From positions 1,244,001 through 1,308,000 of the forward strand of contig JAQFVV010012545.1 of the NCBI GenBank assembly GCA_028023455.1: a stretch of DNA of 64,000 bases, read 5' to 3'. A program made the translations under genes and the position numbers. This DNA comes from Epiperipatus broadwayi. Taxonomy: Eukaryota > Onychophora > Udeonychophora > Euonychophora > Peripatidae. Shown in pieces: positions 12,384-24,299 of the stretch (position 1 is the stretch's first letter; each line of letters opens with the position of its first letter). Under the pieces are notes generated by a model. That model was given only the letters and a program-made list of their open reading frames with translations. It did not search any database and was not told the origin of the DNA.

Positions 12384-13745
12384 CAAATACATCAAATGCC
12401 TCGGGCTACCCATTGCAAGTGGGAGAAGGCACTTCCTGGAAGATGCCTTTTTGTTTTACATGAGAAGCTCAAGATCCCTTCTAGACCTCATTTTTTTCGC
12501 CTCTGGCAGGCTTAATTGAATCTCACCTCTGGTCAAATGTATTCTCAGACCACTTTGCATTAGAGGTCAAGATCCGGTTAGAGGATGCTGTGCTATCCAT
12601 TATAAACCTACCTCGTACCATAAAAATGTTGACCAGGTCCAATATAACTACACAGCTGGTGTCAGAGGCCTATATTGCTTTCCACAGAATTGAAATTTTA
12701 TCTTTCCGCTCTGTTTGTCAACTCTCTGAATGACCTGGTCAATCGTTGTACCATCAGAATGAAAGAACCCATCCAGTTGACTGACAAGCTCGATGCCATC
12801 ACCAGAAGCATAAATGATATGCTGTACGAAGCACAAAATATTTCAACCATTCTTGCCCTAAAGGCAGTACAAGGCTTCCCAGGGTGCCATCGCCAAGTGC
12901 CTCTTGATTAAGAGGGCCTGACAATACCTGCACCACTAACACTGCTGGATCATGGGCTACCTCCGATGGACTCTTGGTTCAGGCAAAAGGTCAAGGATCG
13001 ATTGAGATGCGAGGCAGTTACTACTCTGGTTTTTCTATGCTGGCCAGGATTCGGGAATTCTGTGCTCACAAATTCCAGCCTCTGGTGATGTCAAATTCTC
13101 AAAGGAAGTTTGCTTCGATGGACTGGGCCCCTCACAACATATTGGAGGCCTGAATCCTATTGATACTGAAATCCTTCAAATTCTCAAAAGAAGTTTTCTT
13201 CAATGGAATGGGCCCCTCACAACATCTTGGAGGCCTGAATCCTATTGAGACTGAAATCCTACCCTGAAAGAATGCATGCTAGCCTGCATGAGATCCCCAA
13301 ATTTTCTTTATACCACCTGTGGACATTTACCATTCCCATTATCAAGAAGATGGTCAATTTCCTGGCTGATGACAGTCAGGAAGCCTTAGGGATTTGTCCA
13401 ATTGGTGCCCCTCATCAAGAAGTGGGGGACCATGTGACCTGGAAAACCTCCGGCCAATCTCCATGGTGCCACTGCTGATCAAAGCGATTGAGGCCCTCAT
13501 AAAAGAGGACATCATCCAAGATAACATCATTGGATGCCTCTCAACTCATCAGTTTGCTATGAAGGGGTGCTCGACTGCCAATGCTGTCAGCTGATTTCGC
13601 CTCCTAGTTGACCATATAAGCAAAATAAGGAAATCCTGACTGGTTGCCATACAGCTTGACTTTGCCATGTTCCCATTGTATTTCACATTTTGTTGCATCC
13701 TTTACATTGTATCCTTTTCTGTAAATAAAGTTTACTTTTGAAATG
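12384..13745 (+). pseudogene. Internally deleted non-LTR retrotransposon, CR1/L2-like
   Basis: A less AT-rich block with several broken frames. The frame from about 12542 carries the C-terminus of an APE-type endonuclease (FSDHFALEV, with the catalytic SDH) and stays open for about 65 codons. A shifted frame gives a linker (NSLNDLVNR...LDAI). Around 13436-13590 come reverse transcriptase motifs (NLRPISMVPLLIKAIEALI and HQFAMKGCSTANAV). A last motif (QLDFA) breaks off at about 13665, just where the catalytic palm would follow, and jumps to a 3' tail with AATAAA near 13723. Most of the polymerase, including the YxDD box, is missing. The class is inferred from motif order and spacing. Confidence 0.7.
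13092..13260. repeat. 85-bp tandem duplication inside the LINE remnant
   Basis: Unit 1 (13092-13176) and unit 2 (13177-13260) both start CAAATTCTCAAA and end GAAATCCT, with only a few substitutions. The duplication arose after the element's coding sequence was fixed. Confidence 0.9.
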
Positions 13746-15708
13746 AAAGTTAGTTAACAACTAACATAAGAAAATCTAAAGAAAATGGTTTCAAATTCTT
13801 TATCTCAATTTCCATTAATCTAGGTTACATAACTATCTTAAAAATTTATCTCTCATGATGCTAAATTTCTACCCTTATCGGTTTGTGCATTTATACCCAC
13901 CATGTATTCATGTAGACATATTTATATCATTAGGTATGTGTGTATATGTCACTTCCCATTATCAATAAAATTTGCATTTAACCTTTACATATAATATGAA
14001 TAAACATATTTTTATGTCACATGAATTAATACACAGTAAAGACCTTTGATAAAAAGAAAAAAAATACAAATATAAATGGCTGCATGTACCAATAATCGAA
14101 TAAAACGTAATGTATTGATTGTTTTAATACTTAGAGAGAGAGATAAGTGGATTGATCTAAAGGAAAATTGTTAATAGTCATTGAGAAAACAATATTAAAA
14201 TTGATATTACCAACTTCTTTTATTTTTGATGTGGAGACCATTTCAATGAGTCCGATGACTTTCATTTTGAGAGTCCGCTTGTTTAAGATTAAGACTTTTG
14301 AATTCAGCCACATTGCCAATGTTTAACATACATAGGTTTACCTATTGCAGCAGTTACTGGAAAAGTTCTATTTTCAGCTTGGGCTTCCAACTCTTCTGTT
14401 TTACTGCAATGATGATGATGCTGTGAAATAAATCACATTTCTTTAGGGACCATTTTAACACTGGGATGATTTCTTCATTCCTTCTGCTTTCTGCTCTGGG
14501 TATGATTATTTTCTACAGACAAATGGATATTTCTGCTTTTTAATTATAAATTTCAGCATCTTTGCTTTGTGCTTTTATTTGAATTCAGTAACTGCATAGG
14601 TGAAATAATAACAGGATTTAAAATCTTTTGGGGGCTTTGGAAATCAGCTATAGGATGCAATTTTCTATTTCCATATTAAATTTTAATTCTTCCGATGTAC
14701 TTATATATAGTTCTTGAGATCGGTCACTGGGGACCGTCCAACAAAATATCTTTTCTTTTACCCTCTGTTATTTGTAGAAACCTTCAAATATAAAAATAAT
14801 GATGCATGGTTTTTAAGAGGCAATAAGACTTATTCTACTCTGCTGAAACTGTCTTAGTTTTCAGACTAGATATATATGCTGGCCTTTTGATAACATTACA
14901 CACATGTTGTTATTGAAACACTCAGTTATCTATAAATTATACTTTATCAGTGCAACTGCGATCCAAATGATCTGCAGTCTTTCTTTATTTTAATAGCTTA
15001 TTAATGGGTCATTGTTCTCCTCCCCCCCATATTCCCCACATTGAAGTTAAGTCAAAATTGACCTCATATTTCTCTCAACCTGGATATTCCTTTCTTAACT
15101 CTTTCAAATAAAATAAGAAAAATTGGGCTTATATAAAAAGAAAAGCAATTTTATACATAGAAAATACAAAATTATTTAAATAAAACTCCTTTTTAATATA
15201 TCTGTAAATGTTTAAAACTCTAATGTTTGTACATATACACAGGCATATACATATCTCTCCTCATATCTATAAAACTTGCCCATCAAAACAATCTAAACGA
15301 TTTGAAAGCTACAGATTATTAATATTATTAGTATCAAAGTTATAGAATAAACTAATAATGACCAAGTATTAAAATCAAAGCATTATTAAAAAATATATAT
15401 TAAATTCAGGAGATATAAATTAAATATAAAAGTTAATGAGGAAACCCGGGAAAATGATACTGTATGGAATTTACATCTACAGACAATTGTCCAATCCTGT
15501 GAGACACATAACTGTTTCAATATATATTATACATCTGCAAGATTATTTATATTAGTCCAATCCTGCATAAATATATTATCATTAGCATATATTACTATTA
15601 ATGGTATTCGTATGTGCATGATGTATTTAAATTTTCTAAAATGATTATGATTATACTAATTTACCAGCAAACTTTATTTACAGTATCAGTATATTATTCT
15701 GATATAAA
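13746..15708. other. AT-rich intronic DNA
   Basis: No supported gene or repeat. A short open frame on the minus strand at 14131-14319 has no recognisable domain. Confidence 0.5.
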
Positions 15709-16625
15709 GATAATCATCCTTCATGCGAGTGCTCTACTTTAATAATTTCCATTTAGCAATGTTAAATACTAATAAACTTTTGATCTAAGTTACAAGATAA
15801 AGACTTAAAAAATATAAGAATGGCTATCTTATCTTTTGTACCTGCATGCAATTATTTATAGCCAATCTGAAGCATCTTGGACTGAGAATAAGAATATATT
15901 ATAATATTTACTTTATTTACATTTCTATTTTATTACATATTAACACTTGCGAAATCTTGAAATTTATTGCATGTTAATATTAGATGTTACACTTTAATGT
16001 AAATAATCTAGAAATTTTTTACTAGTGCGATGTTAGATAATTATCCTTCACACAAGCGCCATACGTTAAGATTCAATTAGTGATGTTAAATACTAGGAGA
16101 CTCTTGATCCAAGTCACAAGTTAAGACTTTGAAAAGATGAGAATGGCACTCTTATCTTTAGTATCTACATGCAATTATATATTCTAATCTTAAGCATCTT
16201 GGACTGAGAGTGTAAATATATTACATTATTCACTGTACTTATAATTCTATTTTGTTACATGTTAATGCTTGTGAAATCTTGAAATTTATTACATGTTAAT
16301 ATTAAATAATGTTACACTTTAATGTAAGTAATCTTGAAATTTATTACATGTTAATATTAAATAATGTTACACTTTAATGTAAGTAATCTAGAAATTTTTT
16401 ACTATGTTATAAAATAGAAATGTAAATAAAGTGAATAATGTGATATATTCACACTCTCATTACATGATGCTAATAATTAGCCTATGCAATTGCTTGTAGG
16501 AGATAAGGTGACCATTATTATCTTTTTAAAGTCTTTGTCTTGTGATTTGGATTGAGACTTTACTAGTATTTAGCATTGCTAATTGAGTATTAAACTACAG
16601 TGCTTGGGTGAAGGATTATTACCAT
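15709..16625. repeat. 327-bp repeat, two direct copies plus one inverted
   Basis: Unit A runs 15709-16035 and unit B 16036-16398, in the same direction; both start GATAAT(C/T)ATCCTTCA and share the block ending CTAGAAATTTTTTACTA. A third copy, roughly 16399-16625, is inverted and ends GAAGGATTATTACC. Inside unit B a block of about 57 bp with ATTACATGTTAATATTAAAT is duplicated in tandem (about 16275-16387). No coding potential is visible. Confidence 0.8.
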
Positions 16626-17049
16626 CTTATCAGAATTACCATTTGACACTACACTTGTAAAAAAAATTTAGATTATTTACATTAAGCAATCAATATATAA
16701 TAACTGATAGACAGTACAGCATAATTAACAATAATCAATTTTTAATTAAGCTAATATTTAAAATTGTCTTTTACTTTAAATATACCATTTATTGAAACTA
16801 GTTACCTTCTCAATCAGAATACTTTTTACTCCATAAAATATATTTTAATCTAATCAGCAATGCATACCTTTGGCAAAGGAATCACTGTCAGTATATATAA
16901 GTATATGCTACATTGAAAAGGGAAATAAGACATTGCTAAAAAAAAAGTTTTATTTTGTTTGGAAAAATCTTTTTTGTCATTTTTAATTTAACATAAAATA
17001 ACAATTCGTGTCAATTGTTAATACAGAGTTAATATAAATAAATAAAATA

Positions 17050-18307
17050 ATAACAAATAATATTTCCAAGCACTTTCAACTCTTACAAGTCCTTATCAAG
17101 GCAGTGTAAAAAATTCTATTTTCTCCTAGGTGATGAATTTAACATTTCATTGTATTGGCCAGGAACAACTAATCAGAAAGCTGGTTAATTTCAAATTCAT
17201 AGCACAAGATGAATTTTGTATAAGATATGATTTTTTAATCTTGCGTTTTTTTATCATGTGTTTCATGTATTAATATTGTAAAATCCTTTGGACTACATAT
17301 ATGGTCTGTATTATTTTGGTGAACATAAAAAAACTGAATAAACTGTATCATCTTCTCTTGCTCTATTATACGTATATTTATGTTGTTGAAGGTGATATTT
17401 AATATTTGTTTTGGTTTCTCCAACGTATATTGCACTACAATTTATTTGTGGGCATCTAATAGAGTATACAACACTGCTTTTATCCTCCTTATTTATTATT
17501 ACTTTAGAATTATTTATTAACCTATGAAGGTTAGGTGGAGTTCTCCATGCTAATCGAAAATCTTGACTTAAAACTTTCATTATATTTTTATTAATATTGG
17601 GAATAAAAGCTAATGACATCCATGGTTTATTATTCATATTTATATGGTCACTATTATGACATTGTTTATAATGCTTCAATACAATAGATAATAGCATTTG
17701 TTCATTATAACCCACTTGTATTAAATCTTGCATATAACATTTTATATTATCTTTCATAAACATTTCATTTGAACACAGTCGTTGATTATGTGTTAAAAAA
17801 GCTATAAAACCAGCTAATTTGTGTACTAAAGGAACATTAGATGTTGAATGAATGTAGCCTCTATTATCTATATATTTTACAACCATTTTATATACTAATT
17901 TCATCTACCCTTGATATTTGCAAATCTCTGCAAACTATCAAAAATTTGCTTTATAATGTCTGGTAGCCCATATATCAAAACATCATCCACATATTTACAA
18001 TATAATGTGTTCTCATTTCTTACTAATAATATGGGATGCACAATTTGCTGTTCTATATTATCTACAAACAAATTACTTAATAATCCACCTACAGCCAAAC
18101 CCATTGGCCATCCTTTTTCCATTCTATATAAGTTACTACCATGTGCTGCAACAATATCATTGCTTATCCAAATTAAAACATCTATAATGAAAGATATTTT
18201 ATCCTGTGGCATTTCTTTAGCACACAATTTATCTCTCAAAATTGTGATAGATGCAGATCAATCCACTGATCCATATAATTCCACCACATCCAATGAAATA
18301 AACTCGT
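17050..18307 (-). pseudogene. Penelope-like element, truncated copy (left arm)
   Basis: Read on the minus strand, the frame at 17901-18239 holds the reverse transcriptase palm: KGWPMGLAVGGLLSNLF, then the catalytic YCKYVDDVLIYG, ending NIKGR and a stop. The next frame (17311-17904) starts within the region after the palm and continues through KLAGFIAFLTHNQRLCSN to a GIY-YIG-type endonuclease region (VVYSIRCP...AIYVGETK...QQHKY). A reverse transcriptase with a C-terminal GIY-YIG nuclease identifies a Penelope-like element. The N-terminal part and the segment usually found between palm and linker are missing, and a frameshift cuts the C-terminus near 17311, so it is inactive. Confidence 0.9.
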
Positions 18308-18367
18308 ACCTCTTAATTATAGCTGTTTTATTAAGTATAGTAACATAATCAAATGACGATTTTAATG

Positions 18368-19620
18368 ACGAGTTTATTTCATTGGATGTGATGGAATTAT
18401 ATGGATCAGTGGATCAATCTGCATCTATTACAATTTTGAGAGATAAATTGTTTGCTAAAGAAATGCCACAGGATAAAATATCTTTCATTATAGATGTTTT
18501 AATTTGGATAAGCAATGATATTGTTGCAGCACATGGTAGTAACTTATATAGAATGGAAAAAGGATGGCCAATGGGTTTGGCTGTAGGTGTAATTTGTTTG
18601 TAGATAATATAGAACAGCGAATTGTGCATCCCATATTAGTAAGAAATGAGAACATATTATATTGTAGATATGTGGATGATGTTTTGATATATGGGCTACC
18701 AGACATTATAAAGCAAACTTTTGATAGTTTGCAGAGATTTGCAAATATCAAAGGTAGATGATAAATTAGTATATAAAATGGTTGTAAAACATATAGATAA
18801 TAGAGGCTACATTCATTCAACATCTAATGTTCCTTTAGTACACAAATTAGCTGGTTTTAGAGCTTTTTTAACACGTAATCAACGACTGTGTTCAAATGAA
18901 ATGTTTATGAAAGATAATATAAAATGTTATATGCAAGATTTAATACAAGTGGGTTATAATAAACAAATGCTATTATCTATTGTATTGAAGCATTATAAAC
19001 AATGTCATAATAGTGACCATATAAATATGAATAATAAACCATGGATGTCATTAGCTTTTATTCCCAATATTAATAAAAATATAATGAAAGTTTTAAGTCA
19101 AGATTTTCGATTAGCATGGAGAACTCCACCTAACCTTAATAGGTTAATAAATAATTCTAAGGTAATAATAAATAAGGAGGATAAAAGCAGTGTTGTATAC
19201 TCTATTAGATGCCCACAAATAAATTGTAGTGCAATATATGTTGGAGAAACCAAAACAAATATTAAATATCACCTTCAACAACATAAATATATGTATAATA
19301 GAGCAAGAGAAGATGATACAGTTTATTCAGCTTTTTATGTTCACCAAAATAATACAGGCCATATATGTAGTCCAAAGGATTTTACAATATTAATGCATGA
19401 AACACATGATAAAAAGTGCAAGATTAAAGAATCATATCTTATACAAAATTCATCTTGTGCTATGAATTTGAAATTAACCAGCTTTCTGATTAGTTGTTCC
19501 TGGCCAATACAATGAAATGTTAAATTCATCACCTAGGAGAAAATAGAATTTTTTACACTGCCTTGATAAGGACTTGTAAAAGTTGAAAGCGCTTGGAAAT
19601 ATTATTTGTTATTATTTTAT
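18368..19620 (+). pseudogene. Penelope-like element, truncated copy (right arm)
   Basis: The + strand mirror copy. The frame from 18382 carries the palm up to GWPMGLAVG and is broken by a 9-bp loss plus a small indel. The palm resumes at 18600-18761 with YCRYVDDVLIYGLP. A third frame (about 18721-19515) covers the linker and the complete GIY-YIG region (VVYSIRCPQINCSAIYVGE, QQHKYMYNRARE) and runs to a stop at 19515, past the point where the left copy is frameshifted. Both copies lack the same segment after NIKGR, so that loss predates the inversion. The 3' flank carries the stem-loop/GAAA motif at 19562. Confidence 0.9.
19562..19589 (+). other. Hammerhead-like stem-loop/GAAA motif after the Penelope-like ORF
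   Basis: CTTGATAAGG is followed by the 4-bp stem ACTT/AAGT with loop GTAA, then T, GAAA and GCG. The mirror copy is at about 17073-17100 on the minus strand; there the stem keeps pairing through one G-T. The layout matches the motif at 5811. Confidence 0.45.
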
Positions 19621-19679
19621 TTATTTATATTAAACTCTGTATTAATAATTGACATGAATTATTATTTTATGTTATATTA

Positions 19680-21230
19680 TATACAGAAGTATTATTTATT
19701 CATTTTTAATTTATTTATATGAAAAAACAATATATTGAATTACATTTTTTTTTATATTTTACAACAATAATAATACTTATTATACTTGAGTAATGTATTA
19801 ATATTATACTCTGCTAAATGTGTACAAAGTGCATACCTGAGAAATTAAACATTTTAACTGAAAAACTGGTTGAATATTTAAGTGCAAAAACACATATTCT
19901 TTGATTATATTATATGGTAGATGAAATCTACATTTTGTCCATTTATGAAAACTTTTTGTAGATAATGATATACTGTGATTGTAATGATCTGATTGTTTTA
20001 TATAAACATGTAATATAACAGTGCATTGTTTTATGTTAAAACTATAACCTGTCATCCTTTTCAAGTTGACAGAAAATAGCTACAGAATTTTTAAATACAT
20101 TTATATTTTTTGTTTATTTTCTATGGTTTTTGCACATTATGGAAAAGTTTTATTTTATGAGTTTTCAATTTGTGAAATTGCATAAATCTTCATTATAATG
20201 TCATGATTGTGGGACATTTTTGATGAATGAAGATGTGGTTTATCAGAACTACCTATCTCTATCTTTCTAATATATTGTACTAGCAAGAAAATTTTTTGGT
20301 AAGCCTAGAAAGAAAAGAAGATGAATTGAGGGAAAATGTAATTGATATAAGTAAAATAGCTTCAAGAATCCATAAATGTATATCAAAAGCCTCAATAGCC
20401 TCTTATATATGCCCAGTAAAAGACAAGACAAACTTGCCAATTGTCAGGTGATTAGAATTTGAACAGTTTTTCTCCTAGTTTCACACTTTGACCAAAAATG
20501 GCTAGATATCTATCTAGTTTACCAATGTTAGATAATTAACAGGATTATTAATGAGCCAGTTAGCTGAAAGATAAATCTGGACTATAGGCATGGCTGAAGA
20601 AAGGCTAATGTTATACTACAAAGTCCTTATAAATGTTTCAATTTTTTTTTATTTTAAAAACATATTCTTTTTTAAACAACTACTTTTAATAAAAATGAAG
20701 GAATTGATTAATAATTTTTATTAATGTATTTTATTTTATTTAAACAACTAGTGTATTCTTTCATTGTATCTTGAAAAATTTTAAACTATTATTTATTAAC
20801 AGATCGCTTTGTAAAGTCATAAATTACAATAATTATTTTCTGCAAAAGTTCTAGTAATCTTTAAAAAATATCTGTTTCAGAATTTATCACTTCTATACCA
20901 TAATATATTGTCTAATATTTACAAAAATAGCTATTTAATTATAGGGGGTTTGAACACAGACTTTCATTTTCCCTTTACTTCATACAAACGATACCCACGA
21001 CCACACACATGTGGAAAAGGTAATTGATCTCCATTGTACGTATTTCATGCTGATTCAGCACTGTCAGTTCAAATCTCATATAATTACGTCTAAACTCTAA
21101 TTATATAAATTATATTTGTATTCAAACAGCTATTTAATAAGTTTTCGTATTAGATTTGTTATTTAACTTGTAATATAATTCATATAAAATATTTTGCTTT
21201 CAAAAGATTTTGTTTTTAAAAATAATGATG
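19680..21230. other. AT-rich intronic DNA
   Basis: No supported feature up to the acceptor of the last exon. The frame at 19804-20064 on the minus strand has no recognisable domain. Confidence 0.5.
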
Positions 21231-21245
21231 CTACTATTATTTTAG

Positions 21246-21456
21246 GTCTGCCTCATCTGACGAAAGCAGCAGTTCAGATAGCGATAGTTCTTCCAGTGAC
21301 TCTGATAGTAGCAGTTCTTCCAGCAGTACATACAGCTCTTCGAGCAGCTCGAGTTCGGACTCTGATTCAGATTCCGATTCCGAGTCTACTTCCAGTTCAG
21401 ATGACGAAAGCTCTTCAAACTCTGAATCAGATAGGAAGAAGAATCGTAAAAAATGA
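21246..21456 (+). CDS. Terminal exon, Ser/Asp-rich tail of a ZCCHC10-like protein
   Basis: It follows the acceptor TTTTAG at 21245. The first base joins CG of the 8357 exon to give Arg, then 69 codons run to TGA at 21454-21456. The peptide starts SASSDESSSSDSD, is mainly Ser with alternating Asp and Glu (SDSDSDSES), and ends in a basic patch SDRKKNRKK. Serines use a mix of TCN and AGY codons, so this is not simple repeat expansion of one codon. Known ZCCHC10 proteins, small CCHC zinc-knuckle proteins, likewise end in a Ser/Asp tract and a short Lys run after a basic linker. Acidic Ser-rich tails of this kind are typical CK2 targets in nuclear proteins. Other nuclear Ser-rich proteins such as FAM133 are possible. 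A longer frame from 21194 is a shadow in another frame. Confidence 0.75.
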
Positions 21457-21604
21457 CTAACTCTTAATTTCAGATCCCCATTGTATTATTATAATTTTGG
21501 ATTTTCTAATGTATTATAACACTTTCGTTTGTATTGAATGAAATTTTACAAAATCAGCACTTTGTTTACTATTGTTATCAATGCATTTATATAAATGAGT
21601 TGTT

Positions 21605-21610
21605 AATAAA
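21605..21610 (+). promoter_or_regulatory. AATAAA poly(A) signal of the ZCCHC10-like gene
   Basis: A canonical hexamer 149 bp after the stop codon, followed within 20 bp by a GT-rich stretch (ATGTATGTGCAT). It fits a short 3' UTR of about 170 nt. Confidence 0.6.
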
Positions 21611-21639
21611 CTATGTATGTGCATATTTATATATTTGCA

Positions 21640-24240
21640 CCTGCGCGTACATTTATGTATAAATATGTGTATATTCATGTATGTGTGAAATGGCAAACTA
21701 TATTTTCGAATGTCAAGGAAAGGTTATGGTAAGGATCTAATGGTTTACCTTCATCATTGCCAGATTTTAAAATCTTCCAGATCAAATGTATCTGTTGACA
21801 TTCATTTATATGCTGAAGAGCAAGACACATAATTTTCACGTCTACATATTATCCTATATACTATAAGCAATGACTAAGTTTCAATCTAATTTTTACAATT
21901 GGATAACAAATTGCAACAATCAAAATATTCTTCTAAAATAATTATGTATTCTCAAAGGAAGCACTAATCTATTCAATACATACATGTACAATATTTTTAA
22001 ATCAAATAAAATTCTCTTAATGTACAAAAAATAATAATAATTTTTATATAAGAAAGTTAAATTTTGTATTATGTGAAAAAGTTCATTCAAAAAGATATTT
22101 ATTAATTTAACAGTAAATGACAAACGATTGAGGGATGTAAGAATTGATTTTTAAAATATTGGCATCGATGTTAAATGTAATAAATCTTAATTTGGTCTCT
22201 TGAATCGAATTACTATAACCAGAAATTTAATTTGATGTTCAAATCTCATAATCTCCAATTAATCATATTAGTTGTGGAAAAGTGTCAGTATTCAACTTGG
22301 TATCAAATTAGTGAAACCACAACCTGCAGTTACTTGGTTCCAAAGTTCCTTATAGATACCCTCAATCCATATTTTGTATTGAAGATTATATAATATGTTT
22401 AAAACACGCATATATACATATGTCTGTTAAGACAAAAACAAAAACAATAAAAATATAAAATGTCTTACAATAAAAAATAATTGATATATTTAAAGCATTC
22501 TTTTAAGAATCTTATTTTTCTTATTACTTTTGAATTTTTAAAAATAGATTTTTTAAAATATTTTAAATACAATATACTAATAAATAATTTACACATGAAA
22601 TCTTAAGAATGTAAAAAAAGAGACTTTTTGGCAGAAAAAATAATAAATGGATATTTCTCAGAATCAAAACTGTTTTACTCATATCCATTCTTCTAATGCT
22701 TTGTTTTTCCTTTAAGGAGTTAAAAAAGAAACTTTCCAACTTTGACAAATATCATTAAACTACCAAACATCACATGATGTGGAAAGTTTTGTCTGTTTTT
22801 TTTTTTTAACAAATAGTAAGATATTTAAGTCATTTCTTTTTCATCCCCATCATACCAAATTGTAACGTTTTAAAAGATCATCAAACATACAGGTTGGATC
22901 TTCCAAATATTTGCCAGTATTTATGGGTCACTTACGAAATTATTCCAACATTCAATGTGAATCGGCAATCATAATTTGAGGTTCATATGATTCAATTCCA
23001 TTACTTTCTGGTATTATAAGACGTTTTGAGTCTGAATAAATATCTTGGCTTCCAGTTCATGACATGTTGGCTCTGTTTATTTATCAGAAATTTTAATTGA
23101 AATAGGAAAAAAGCAAAGTTTTTTTGTTTTTTAATCATTTTAAGTTGGACTATCTGAGATTATACAAATAAACCCATGGCCATTTCACCAATCATATTAT
23201 ATTTCAAATCAAGTTTTTTCACCACCACCCTTTCCAAAAATTTGATAACAAACTATCACATTTTAATCTCTCCTCTCTTTAAAAATCTATGTTTAAAATT
23301 TTTAATTTGCTGCTTTAATAGCTTAATAAATAGAAAATCTTGCTGTTGAATTAGAATGTTTTAGATCTCCAATACATGCAAAAATCTGAAAGAATATGAT
23401 ATATATACATGGGTAATTGAAATTTATTCATTTGTTTGCCATACTACTTAATTGATTCCTCAGCAATTGACATCATCAACCATACAAAGATACTCTCGAC
23501 CTGTAATTTATAGCAAGAACCTCATATTCATAGCATTTGGTTCCAAAATCCGATATGGATACCTGAAATCCACAGATAGTATCTAGTAGTAATGATGTAA
23601 ATGTTAAATACATTATATGTGGAGACACTTTTAACACACAGATATATATATATATGTAAGAATCAAGACAATCTTTACAATCAAAGAGAACTAAGTAAAG
23701 AAGTGGACTGCTTTTTTACTATATGTATTGTTGAATGTTAATTGAGAGTGTGTGAGATTTACTTTAATAGTATTTATGATATAAAAAATTGTGTAGAACA
23801 ATATACACACACATAAATAGACACCTGACAGCTGTAGAAAGGAGTTTACTGTTAACTGAAAGAAGGCTTTTTGATTCGTCTTGGAGGCCTTAAAGGAACT
23901 GAGCAGGAAAAATTCCTAATGTCCTCTCCATATGTTCTTGACATTGCGGCAGTTATTACTATGTGATTATTCATATAGTATGCAAACATGGATGGGCTGA
24001 TCACCAACATGCATTAGCTAGCAAAGTGTGCTTATTAGTTTTTTATCTCTGAGTTTAAGCTCAAGAAACACCCATGGTTTTTCTTCTCAATTACCTGATA
24101 AGACAAAATGAATGTGTGTGTGAATGAAATTTTTTTCTAATATATATAGTCATGATAGACAAAAATAAATCATGGCCCTTATTCCCAGGAGGCTGTAAAG
24201 AGACCAGCCAAGTGGAGGTTTCTTAGAATTCCCTGATTGT
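21640..24240. other. AT-rich intergenic DNA
   Basis: Contains a short (TA)n run near 23641 and chance open frames. No gene is supported. Confidence 0.5.
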
Positions 24241-24299
24241 GGATTTATGCTCCATTTGATGATGACTTTTTATTTAGGTACTTATTGTAAGAATTCAGA

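Larger units (their letters stand above)
16990..19676. repeat. Large inverted repeat formed by two Penelope-like copies
   Basis: Left arm 16990-18307 and right arm 18368-19676 are nearly identical over about 1.3 kb in opposite orientation, around a 60-nt spacer. The few differences include a 9-bp deletion near 18589 and a 3-bp deletion near 18639, both in the right arm. Head-to-head, 5'-truncated pairs are known for Penelope elements. Confidence 0.9.
8399..21245 (+). other. 12.8-kb intron of the ZCCHC10-like gene
   Basis: It is bounded by GTAAGT at 8399 and a pyrimidine-rich TTTTAG ending at 21245. It is filled with mobile elements: a fold-back MITE, microsatellites, a CR1/L2-like LINE remnant, a 327-bp repeat cluster and a Penelope-like inverted pair. 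Its status as one intron is inferred from matching exon phases; an unrecognised exon inside it would change this. Confidence 0.6.

Noticed and set aside
21194-21460. 88-codon frame overlapping the terminal exon
   Set aside because: It is a frame-shifted shadow of the Ser/Asp-rich exon; only the other frame fits the acceptor and the phase of the upstream exon.
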